NCBI RefSeq assembly: GCF_001949145.1
Contig: NW_019091363.1
Span: 797,871-861,870 of the forward strand
Direction: 5' to 3'
DNA from: Acanthaster planci
Taxonomy: Eukaryota > Echinodermata > Asteroidea > Valvatida > Acanthasteridae
Length of the DNA: 64,000 nt
This document shows, piece after piece, positions 50,301 to 59,100 of this stretch. How positions within the stretch are numbered: position 1 is the stretch's first letter; every line of letters begins with the position of its first letter. Made by a program: the position numbers and the translations under genes. A model generated the notes under the pieces. That model was not told where the DNA came from and did not search any database. It saw only the letters and a program-made list of their open reading frames with translations.

Positions 50301-52417
50301 GTTCTTGATGTTCGGAAGAACGGCGAGGTTGCCTCAGCATTTGCTCTTAAATGTTGACCACAATCCGGTTAGTGGGACAACTCAAGATGTCTATGTCAAG
50401 AAACACAAGGAAGGGTTGGAGAGGGCCAGACAGATTGCAGTAAACAACCAAGACGAGGGCAGCGGATCGACAAATGTTCCATAACCAGACCATGTATGAG
50501 AAGCCAATTACCACTGGGGAGTATGTCTTAGTGAGAGATCGCTCACACCTAGGGCGCTCAAAAATACAGGACTTTTGGGAACCAGAACCATACATGATTG
50601 TGGAGTGTCCGTTTGAGGGCCAGCTCGTTTACATTGTCCAGAATTCCTGTGATCAGCGAAAGGTTCTCCATCGCTGCGAGATCAAGCACTGCCCTTGGGA
50701 CATCATGCGGTGGCAGGGGCATTCCTCATGTTTGCCGTCGCCTCCGTTGTTGGCCAGTCTACAACTGAAATTTAATTAGGTCAATTTCACTCTTCTTGGG
50801 ATTGTAAATTTCATGTAAATCATCGAATGGGTTTCCAGGGGAGTGGAGAAATTGTTGGACATCATGGGAAGAGTATAAATACATCATTTTATGGGTAAAT
50901 TGGGCAAATGCTTTTGTTACCCTTGGGCGGTAAAATAATGGCGGCCTTATAGCAGTGTGCTCAGACAAGTCTGGTTTGCGTATACATGTATATATATAAA
51001 TATATATGTATCGACGTCCGTGGTGCCGAGACCAAAACTATGAGTAGGATCTATGGTGGAGTAATTATGTGTAGTTTAGATCATTGAATTGAAGGATGTT
51101 ACTGGTTTTGCATAAGTGTACATTACTTTCATGTACATGTACAGGCACATGTTGGGCAAATTGTGACATATAAATTAATAAGACGGGCACATGTACTTGA
51201 GGATTAAGGGACATGTAAATCCCTTGCGTATTGGAGATGATTATTTCTTTAATTTTGAAATTGTTTGGAATGAATGGACTTCAATTATATTAAATTCTAT
51301 CTCTAAGGTACACAGTAATTAGAGAGTAATCTTCCTAGTACTTGTGGGATATTGATCTATAGTCTTTATTCCAATGTACATGTAATTTTAGGATTGGATA
51401 ATGACAATAGGGTGAACTCTTTGTTATTTCCTTCAGGAGGAAGTCCACAGTGTGAATTTAATTTTCTTGGCAATTAATCATTTTGGAAGGATGAATAGAT
51501 AAAGTGTTTTTCCAGACATTTCCAATTTCAACATTTTAGGGTCAAACTGTGCTATTTCAATACATTCAGATTATACATGCATAATTCCTGCCATTCACCT
51601 AGAAAGAACAATGAACTTAAGTTGTGTTTCTTTTTCTTTAAATTCAACATCTTTTCCGTCGCCTCCGCTGTTGGCCTGTCTACTGCTGAAATTTGAAAAG
51701 CGATAACACCAGCAGAGATCCGAGCCCAGGGTGTTCTGGTGTGCCTGTTCATGCGCAACCCCCACCAGATAGCGCCCCTCCCACAATAATACGACCAAAA
51801 CGTTTGCACAAATGTGTTTTGTGTTATCTTGTTGAAGAAAATAAATTTTACGTCTACTGTTCTTTATGTCCCTATCTATCCCACCGCGGGTTAGGGAATT
51901 CAAGAAATAACTACAGACTGTGAAACCAAGGAAAACAGGTAGGTACACTCAGAGACAGCGTTGCAGTTTTTCACGTAAGTCACCCATTCTTAAGTTGCAC
52001 AGTGCAAGAGACAGTATCTGGTACCCGGCTAACCTGACGGCCGGTATTAAAACACCCAGTTCCATGTTTTTGGGTCAAGTGGTGTAGACTAATTTGTCGC
52101 CTTTAACACCCTTCATATCCTGGATTTTCCCCGTAACGTAGTATGGTAAGGGAGTCCACCGGGTGACGGTGTACTGATAATAAGGCATGCAGTAAAAACC
52201 AACATTCACCTGTTACGTCTGCTGCAATGGATACAAATGATGCCACTGTGCCAATTATCCACGTGTTGGTGCTGATCTGGTCAGTAAGAACTGGTAGAAG
52301 CACACCTATGGTCTTAAATGTGCATCCCCATAACATGTTGACGCAGAAGTTAAGCAGTATCAAGACCCAACCAGTGGTGTCAAACTCTCTCTCTTCAACC
52401 TGTGAATCGATCGTCAT
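38367..52417 (-). CDS. MCT-B: SLC16/monocarboxylate-transporter-like protein, four exons
   Basis: Coding exons are 52210-52417, 43925-44068, 38676-39557 and 38367-38515, joined by phase-1 GT-AG introns. They total 1383 nt, giving 460 aa. Motifs and membrane layout are as in MCT-A (MTIDSQVEEREFD start, FRKNTTLAYGLSNTGNAV signature, WMYDTTGSYDVAY last span). The central cytoplasmic loop is 23 residues longer because of an in-frame duplication of about 69 bp (39176-39244), making a Cys/Asp/Glu-rich repeat (CDETCSGLNEDSTGSRETR). The tail differs from A and C (ends RSVSLMG). Intron 1 is 8.1 kb, against about 0.4 kb in A and C, because of retrotransposon insertion. Intron 2 holds a Penelope-like element. 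Intron 3 is only 160 bp. There are no coding defects, so the gene should still work if the long intron is spliced. Confidence 0.86.
39921..40070. repeat. MITE with AAGGCGCCTT termini (copy 2), MCT-B intron 2
   Basis: A 150-bp element beginning AAGGCGCCTTCCATATGTAC and ending GCATGTGGAAAGGCGCCTT, inverted copies of each other. The interior matches 7031-7210. Confidence 0.85.
40190..41790. repeat. Block shared by MCT-A and MCT-B intron 2
   Basis: Collinear with about 11980-12770: AATTTCAGACACCCCTAT, CAGCCGTTGTATATGCC/GTAGCCGTTGTATATGCC, AAATTCTCCGATCCGACTTA. The B copy has an insertion of several hundred bp (about 40330-41210) with no recognised content apart from an open frame on each strand. 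Confidence 0.7.
42024..42056 (-). ncRNA. Hammerhead-ribozyme-like core in the Penelope-like terminal repeat
   Basis: The minus strand has CTGACGA (42048-42054), a stem II palindrome CGGACAG-AGCATA-CTGTCCG (42028-42047), then GAAAC (42024-42028). This is the CUGANGA / stem II / GAAA order of hammerheads, which are known in Penelope-like elements. The last stem base and the G of GAAA are the same nucleotide, so the core is one base short or stem II is one pair shorter. Stems I and III could not be assigned. The other terminal copy has lost the core (CTCATGA, AAAAC). Confidence 0.4.
42560..42802 (-). pseudogene. GIY-YIG endonuclease domain of the Penelope-like element
   Basis: Reads PGVYKIPYQCGKVYTGQIG then RDLPTRLSEYRAHGR and KSAIIKHS. 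GVY/VYTGQ is the GIY-YIG core. The conserved Arg (TRL) is present. The nuclease continues in a shifted frame into the W.HRIREVIEIIKH tail at 42380-42565. Confidence 0.85.
43060..43390 (-). pseudogene. Penelope-like RT fragment
   Basis: Readable pieces are FMEEFEQ-type MEEFEQN, RPKIWLCYADNTFIVWQHG, LFPRHLNGLD, FTMEQGKDGNISFLDVEV and GVxQKPTHTDMYLH, in the order expected from the RT palm to the thumb. The catalytic pair reads YADN where this family has DD, and at least one frameshift and two stops are present. Confidence 0.85.
44550..45639 (+). repeat. 5' LTR
   Basis: Starts TGCGGTGGCAGGGGCATTCC and ends CCCCCCACACA. The start may be a few bases earlier, because CATCA precedes both LTRs. An alternative TG start lies at 44573. 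A string of about 48 bp (TGTTTGCCGTCGCCTCCGCT...) appears near both ends of the LTR (44573 and 45505). Confidence 0.85.
45640..45658 (+). promoter_or_regulatory. Primer-binding site candidate
   Basis: AGTGCCAGAAGTGGGATC directly follows the 5' LTR. TGCCAGAAGTGGGAT resembles the complement of a tRNA-Leu 3' end (TGTCAGAAGTGGGAT), as used by Mag/SURL-type gypsy elements. The first bases complementary to CCA are not conserved. Confidence 0.55.
45721..46920 (+). pseudogene. gag of the Ty3/gypsy element, broken
   Basis: The first frame begins MATYVLVRLPIEEKVRKF. After a frameshift near 45930 it continues to about 46400 with a capsid-like helical region (GQFLLGALRGGPKVEVWSLL). Later frames lead to a single zinc knuckle at 46846-46887, CFSCGQPGYFARTC, where the histidine of CX2CX4HX4C is Tyr. 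Further stops lie between 46400 and 46840. Confidence 0.8.
46962..47474 (+). pseudogene. Aspartic protease region
   Basis: LLDTGSMVTTITKDYF at about 47103 is the retropepsin active-site loop, and VPGIVGMNILGDCW near 47350 is the second conserved loop. The active-site Asp is intact in this stretch of 170 codons, but the frame then ends before RT. Confidence 0.85.
47767..49320 (+). pseudogene. Reverse transcriptase and RNase H region, broken
   Basis: RT landmarks: DTVRHRIDTGDTPPIHQRYR, then a TAG at 48079; SPWASPIVVVRKKD, CIDYRRLNAATVK, FMSVLDLASGYHQVAVE, EYMRMPFSLCNGPATFQHLM, then a TAA at 48430; YLDNIIVFS where YLDDI is expected; and FLGFTGYFCKFI. RNase H begins FIVEIDASSLGLGAILFQQQ and is followed by a TGA at 49010 and a frameshift near 49140. 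The element cannot make an active polymerase as it stands. Confidence 0.92.
49651..50700 (+). pseudogene. Integrase, mostly open
   Basis: The zinc-binding module has HDDCGHFGAKRT and WCQQCERCVV. The DD35E core has D in MAMDFTVLE, D in LHSDNGRCFES and E in GNGMCERFNRTL, with 35 residues between the last two. The frame is open for 277 codons to 50484. It then shifts to a C-terminal part (RSKIQDFWEPEPYMIVE, similar to the GPF/Y module) that reads into the 3' LTR. It is the best preserved domain of the element. Confidence 0.92.
50706..51785 (+). repeat. 3' LTR
   Basis: Collinear with the 5' LTR, with scattered substitutions and small indels. It ends CGCCCCTCCCACA. Confidence 0.9.
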
Positions 52418-52879
52418 CGCGCGTGACGTCTAACTTAACAACTACCGTTGATCTCAACAGAACGAATAAAGTTGTGCCATTTCCCAAACACCCCCTGGTA
52501 TTCAGTTCGCATACCGACTGGGCTAAGTTATATTTTAATAACTACGGAGAAGCAAGGGCCATTCTGCAAAGAGTCCTCTTTAAAATGCAGATGAGACGTA
52601 ACGCATGAAGAGAGCAGAAAAACGTTCAAGGTCTGTGTGCAGTGGGGCATTTATGGTTGTCACGACAAGCAACACGCGTAGGCCCTCCTAAAAAGTTTCA
52701 TAAATATACATGTATACGTGCGAAGTTCACAAGTTTTATATATTTTGCATATTTTTGTAATGCCAAATTTATATGTGTGATGTCCAATATAAATGTACCA
52801 TGCTGATATGATTTTCTGATATGTGTAGGCAATTGTCCAACGTACGTATAATAGTCAATATGTGTGTATATGTACATTG

Positions 52880-53446
52880 ACCTGAATAAGCCTTTTGCGA
52901 GCTAACTTTGACCCAAATCTGGTGCACGGAGTTCTTTAAATTCACGTGAGCATAACTTGAATTCGCCTTACTAAAACCACTATTGCTATACCTCGTGATT
53001 CGGGCAAGCTTTTGCTTAGTCACAGAGGAGACGCCTTGCAACAATACACTGTTCTAAATGGATAAGAAGGGCACAAAGGAATCAGTCCATTTCAGAGATG
53101 GTAGTCGCTCTGCATACGGTTGCCCCGAATCACGAGGTTATACCCAGCAAGAAATGAGACCGAGGGGTACCCCCCAACATGTCCAATCCCTATGCACATT
53201 CCAGACTATTGTTACTTAACACATCCCCCAAGATGTCTGAAAGGAATTCCCCAGATTCCTGCGAGACAGTGACCAACACAAAGCGGGGGGGGGGAATTCT
53301 CTCCGTCTCATACCTTGCTGCATATGTACGAGGTATAGCAACAGTGTCTTCAGTCTGGGGAATTCAAATTGTTATGTTTATGTACAGTCAGATATCTCAG
53401 TGCACCAGATTTTATTCAAATTTAACTCGCAAATAGCTTATTGGGC
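52880..53446. repeat. ~110-bp TIR element (copy 2) interrupted by a foldback element
   Basis: The outer arms 52880-52997 and 53340-53446 match the arms of 27829-28141, and the shared centre (GCCCTTCTTATCC.TT reversed) lies at about 53000-53110. The right arm is split from the centre by the element at 53142-53327. Confidence 0.8.
53142..53327. repeat. Foldback element nested in the TIR element
   Basis: Starts ACCCAGCAAGAAATGAGACC and ends CTCATACCTTGCTGCATATG. It is almost identical to 11747-11930. It is flanked by ACGAGGTTAT and ACGAGGTAT, a probable 9-bp target duplication. Confidence 0.85.
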
Positions 53447-53453
53447 ATGTACA

Positions 53454-54239
53454 CTACACTGCGCCTCCATTTACCATAACTCACAGTAACTTGTCTGCCT
53501 GTCATATGATAATCCTATATACTGGTTTCACATCTCGGGAAGAATAGGGGGCATTTTAATCAAGTGTTAATGAGGCGTTGAGTAAAGTAAAACTGTCTAT
53601 AACATTCTGACGTGAGTGTTTCTGAGGCTATCAATTACAAATAAACCATTCTTCCAAAAACTATAGAACGTAATGGGACGGTCTCATGTAAACTATTTAT
53701 GGGGGGGGGGGAACAGAGGTTCCAGAAGCTCGCTTTATGATCTTTTACTTCCAGGCTCGTGATTGGCGGAAGACTGGACGCTTAAAAAACTGAAAGTGAC
53801 ATGGCACTCCTGTCAGCCTCAGAAAAAATTGAAACAACTCAAATAGAGGTAAAGATACAATTTGAAGTCATAGATAATACGATCTAACACGAATTTAACT
53901 CGGCGCTTTGGAGTAACCCAAAGAAAGCTCTGGTTGACGTGAGAGAAGCAAAGGAGGCAGCAGTGATTTATTCAGTGGAAACCGCCGTAGCCGACACATC
54001 ACCCAAAAGAAAAAAGAATTGATTCGTCTCGCAGACAAGACGACGGATGAAAAGTCAATGAGTACCTCTCAGATAAACTGGCGAGGTATAGCAAAGACGA
54101 AAGCGCTTCAGGTTCGCCAAAACCAGAGGCTCCTTCATAAGAGAAGGAAGAGCAATGTAGCTCGGCCAAAGCTCAGTCAAACTCATCACCGCCCGAGTGA
54201 GTCTCTCCGCCTAAAGGTCGGTTCGTAGGCTACTACAGG
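53454..54239. other. Intergenic stretch, nothing recognised
   Basis: Includes a poly-G run at 53701-53710 and a 69-codon plus-strand frame (54019-54228, rich in Lys/Arg/Gln) that I do not recognise and would not call a gene. Confidence 0.4.
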
Positions 54240-54588
54240 CAAATGTCAAAGAGAAGTGAATTTGGCATGATGTAAAGGCAGTTTCATTTTCGCTCGACAA
54301 CAAAAACAAACGCAGATTTGTGAGGCCAGACCAAATATTCGCGCTGCGAATTCGCGAATTTGCATATTCAATTTCGAGCGAAATTTCGCTGCAAATCTTT
54401 GGTAACGTCAAGTTCGCTTCGTTTTTGCATTCGCCTGCAGTATGAACCAACCTTAAGATCTGCAGCAAAATTTCACTCGAGTTGAATGTGTCCAACTTTT
54501 GTGAATTCGCAGACTGAATATTTGATCCGACGTAAAAAAAAGTCGCTTTTATGTTCGCTTTTGCGCCATGTATGAACCGGCCCTAATC
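54240..54588. repeat. Foldback/MITE family with GGTTCATAC ends and TTCGC-rich interior
   Basis: Many CGAATTCGCG-type palindromic strings. The internal end AGTATGAACCAACCTTAA is at about 54435-54452 and the right end ATGTATGAACCGGCCCTAAT at 54570-54589, so it is probably two overlapping or tandem pieces. Related strings are at 21858-22022 and 17548-17605. Confidence 0.65.
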
Positions 54589-54989
54589 CTGAAAACCTTT
54601 TTTACGATGCTATCAACAATCAAGTATAGAGTTACGCCCGGGTTTGGCGGTCATATCTGCCGGACAGTCACTATCACCATCAGACAGATTTTTCGAATGT
54701 GGCTTCATTGGGCGTTGACAAAGAGGTTGCTCAGCAACGAGCAAGCAAGCAAGTTCCAGCAAATAAAACGGGAAACGGCGCAGCTCATCGGGTCAGCAGA
54801 GGTCAAGGAAATCAGTGACAAGTACATTTTGGCCAAATAGCCAAGCGCAGTCACCACAGACCGTGCAGTAAGATCGCTGGGTAGTGCATGCACTTCTCTC
54901 TTGTAAGACCACCACTACAAAATAGCCTGTAAAAGAATGATTCAGAATTCTATATGCTGAACGATTTTGAGCCATAGAACGAGTTTGTT

Positions 54990-56122
54990 CGGTACCATAA
55001 GAGGGAGTTTCAAGTCTGCCGTAAAATTATGGGTGTCATTGGTTCGGCAAAATAATTATTTGCAAGCAGATTTTTAATTAATGAATTGATACTTATTATT
55101 ACGCAAAAACTGACCTAAACTCTGTCAAACTGACCCCGAAGTCATTACGCGTGGCATGCAATAAACCACCCAAAATTTTGAGACATTTTGCAGTCGATAT
55201 TTTCATATGCCGGCCTCTGAACCTCAGAATGTTATGTACCGCTGGAATGCTTTTATTTTCCATAAACCGGACATCGAAATTTACACAACCAAATTCATAC
55301 AAGAGTCCGATTTTAAGCTCATTTTATGCTTAAAGGTCACATTATAGTAGGCCGAAGAAAAAAGAAACATCAAATCTCACTGTTCCGTTGGATAACAAAA
55401 TAGTGAAAAGAAGTTTACCGAGCTGATGTGGGTATAAATAGTCAATCAATCTGACCACACTAAGTGTATGTATCTCCGTATACATGTCGAATGAATACCA
55501 CCAAGCCTTTGATTTATGTTCACGTTTATGAACAAAAAGCCAATACTGCTCCGTTCGCATTTCAACATGTTTGTGCACTATACCTATGAACTACAGACCT
55601 ATATCTATGGGTCACTCTATAAATTTAGGTCCAATTTTTTCCGGTCCACACATCTTCCAGTGTGACATCTGGCGTGGGATTTTGTAACCCGAGAACGCTT
55701 TCATTAATTGAGAATAATTAGGCTCACTAGCCAAACAAATAGAAAATGGTTTGAAATCAATTTCATTGATATCTCTTGTCAAATTGCACAGGTCAAGTGT
55801 GACTGAAACAGAAAATTTGTCACGCGTCGGATCCCAAATTAATACAATGGTCCGCATATAATTTTCAACATAAGGACCGAACTTACATCTAGTTACTACA
55901 GTAACCATAGTTTCTTTAAATTCGGAGGTCATACCACAGCGCAAATTCATATCATATGTTCAGGGTTTTTTAATTTATGTATCTTTCGGGTTCAAATTAT
56001 TGGCTGTGATATATGTGGGAATATCCTCAAGTATTCCATTATATACGACCAAGGAACCAGATTAACTGAACATTGTAATTATCAAATCGTCAGGAAACAT
56101 CAATGGTGGACTACACCATTAA
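54990..56122. repeat. 3' flank of MCT-C, homologous to the 3' flank of MCT-B
   Basis: See the matching strings listed for 36610-38366. No gene is recognised in it. The minus-strand open frame at 55612-55950 is not conserved in the other copy. Confidence 0.7.
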
Positions 56123-59100
56123 CTATGCAGACTGTGACCTTTTTTCCAGGTGGCTTTTCCAGAGTTGTTGGACGACAAGCGGAATAAGGGTGAGAATTGA
56201 CGAGGAGCCAATGACGACGTACGCTACGTCATAAGTCCCTGTTGTATCATACATCCAGCCTGTATCACAGAAACAAGAATGAACAAGAGAATATGGCTGT
56301 TAAAGTCCGTCAAGTTCTGATAACAAGCAAGATAACAAGTCAAGCCACAAGTCTAGTCATAGCCTAAGTAACTGCAGGATAACACGATCTTGGAATGCCT
56401 TTGTCACCGCGCTTCTTTGAATAGATTGGGACCTGACTGGAAATGACACAAATTGGATTTGTAAGACCTCGGCAACAGTGCCACTATGATGTTGATTGCG
56501 TAAGACCTCAACCTATTCTGGTCAGCTATTATACTGACAACACTAAAAAATGACTGAATCCTCCCTTTTCATGTAAATAACATTTTTGGTAGAAACTCAC
56601 TTTTCTTGTTCCAAACTTTTTTGTGCTACCTAAGCACGTGAAAAGATGCCCGAATTCATTTTGTCCATTCTGTATTATTTACCTGGGAAAAAGCCACCCA
56701 GAAGCCGAGGCAAAAATCCGAAGGCTCTGACCCACGCAAACACAGACGTTAGTCGATCCATTCCGAAACGTTCCTTCGTCAAGATATCACCGAGGGTGTA
56801 CAAGGCCGAAATGGACAACCCGAAGAGGACGTTGTTGACGGCCGTACCCACGTCGCCGTCCACCCACGGATCCACTATAAAGGACGCAGCTAAAACAAGG
56901 CTACTAATGACAATACCCGAGGAGCACCTGACGAGACCTCGGTCTATAAATGGCGCCCAGACACTTGTCCCAATAAAGTACGCAATGGCCGGTGGAACGC
57001 ACAGAGCAGCAGCTACTTGTGGTGAGAAGCCCTTGGCCTGAAGATGTGGTACAAAATACACCATCCAGCTGTTGTAGGCAATATTCATTGAAAAGCGGCA
57101 TAGGTACAGTATGATAAAATTTAATTCAAAGACTATTCCAAAACCTGCAACCTTCCAGAGGCCTGCACACAAAGTTCCGATGTACGAGTGGCAGCTCTTC
57201 GTCTCGAGCGAGGCTGTCTCGTCTTCATTTGAACATGACAGGGGCTGATAGGACGATTTTTTGGTCACTCGGACAAGAGCAGCACAGGGTATGGAGTTGG
57301 CGCAAACTCCTGCGACCAGCAACGTTGCTCCTCTCCAGCCGTAGGTATCAAGAAACAGCTGAGTCATCGGTGCAAAAACAAGAAGGGCCACTGCATTTCC
57401 TGTGTTGCTCAGACCGTAGGCTAGCGTGGTGTTCTTACGGAAATGCCTCGCCAGAAAAGCTTTACTCAAAACGTTTAAGATACCCATTCCCGCTCCTGTA
57501 AAAAAAAATAACGAGACTTTTCAGTTTTGATGTTGTGCTCTGCACTTGAATCGAACACGTATAAGTATTGCTTCCTAAGGCAAAAACCCTGAGAACGAGG
57601 TATGGAAAGCAAAAATTACAAAAAGACAATGAGAATGGACAAAACCGTAATCAGCCAAAATAACATTAACAGTTCAGCATTTAGCGATTAGTTTTCAAAT
57701 ACATTGTGTGTCGGACATTTTGAATTGCAAGTGATGTTAAGGTGTGCAGTGAATTTTTCTTAAACATGGTGTAGCTGTAACTTTGTACTCTTTTTGTTTA
57801 AAAACTCTTTTACATTCTTATTTGATTAAAATACATTGAAAATTACACTTTTTAAACTGTAAAACTAACGGTACTCTCCGAGACAACCGAGTGCACGGTT
57901 TCTGTTCTGTAAACCAGGGAAGACAGAGTCCAGTGCACAGACTTCTCTCTTATAGGCCTAGAATTTATTTACTGAAAACATTTCTGAGAAAAGGATGGAT
58001 GTTTGCATACAAAGACAACAAGGAATCAGCAATAAAGAGAAAATTTAGTCCAGTAAAATCTACAAAAATGCAGGACTGAGGATTGCGGATTCTTTCCTGG
58101 GAAGACATCACAGTTTTGCTCATGAATATGGAAATATGCGTCAGCATAAAAACAAAAAGACGGTAAAAATACTTTGAAATAGTGAAATTAAAGTTGAAAA
58201 TAAAGTAGACTGAGACATAAAAGTGCATTTCCAAGGTTCGTGTTGAAACAAATTGATTGCAACTACCGTTTGCCTTTTTACTGATAGAACCTTACAGTAA
58301 AAATAACAGCAAAAATGTCATTACAAATAAATTCCAATGTCACATTTAATAATTTCTAATTATAAATTATATTTAAATGTCTTAAGTCACTTTTAAAAAA
58401 ACGACTGAAACTGAGGTTTGTAATTCCAAAGAGTCTGACGCCACTCCATTTACCAGATTACATTGAATATATATGCTAGATTCGGGGATAACGAAACAGT
58501 ATCTGAACAGAAAGAGGCAAAAAAATTCAATTTCACAAGCCAATGGGTTCAGTTATGCATCAAATATCCCGGTGGATGCAGTTTACCATAACACAAAGCA
58601 ACGGGTGCTGAAACCATGCAGTCATACAAAACACACCCCACCCAGCACCTATCCCAGTCATCAAGGCTATACTGATTAATAAGTACTTCAGTGCAAGCTG
58701 CGCAAATTTGGCCTAACCCGAGAATTCCACGACGCGCAATTCAGTTGGAGTTACAGACAGAAAGTGTGGGACTGAAGAAAGTAAATCAGCGCTATATCAG
58801 AAACAAAAGGCTGGTTAATAAAGCAACGAAAGGGTTTTCATTTACCCTGACATGCCAGTTTCCACATCGACGTAAAGACACGTACAGATCGTCGTCGATA
58901 AGTCTCTGACGATACACAATCGTATATAGAAACACTTTATCGTGACTTAAGCGCGGTTTCCATATTGACATAAGAAACGTAGAGATCAACGCAATCAAGG
59001 CGCAAACTGAAACGGGGACATTTAGAAACATGCTAAAAGGCGGTGTTGCCGACAACACGGACAAACGCAAACCAGCCTGCGAATGATTGGTAAAGTTAAG

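Larger units (their letters stand above)
44550..51785 (+). mobile_element. Ty3/gypsy LTR retrotransposon, inactivated, in MCT-B intron 1
   Basis: Long terminal repeats at 44550-45639 and 50706-51785 enclose gag, protease, RT, RNase H and integrase in that order, which defines Ty3/gypsy (Metaviridae). It is antisense to the host gene. The coding region is broken by several in-frame stops (48079 TAG, 48430 TAA, 49010 TGA) and frameshifts (near 45930, 48760 and 49140). The zinc knuckle and RT catalytic site each carry a substitution. The LTRs differ from each other at many sites by eye, so the insertion is not recent. No target duplication is visible. Confidence 0.93.
44069..52209 (-). other. 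MCT-B intron 1, expanded by insertions
   Basis: Homology to the 413-bp intron 1 of MCT-A runs from 44069 to about 44404 (GCAGAGAAATAC) and resumes at about 52178 (GATAAGGCATGCAG). So about 7.77 kb was added. The Ty3/gypsy element explains 44550-51785. The extra 44405-44549 and 51786-52177 are unassigned and may belong to an earlier insertion. Confidence 0.75.

Noticed and set aside
54019-54840. Two plus-strand frames (69 and 90 codons) separated by a foldback repeat, as a split gene
   Set aside because: No motif recognised and no splice signals that would join them; left as unexplained sequence.
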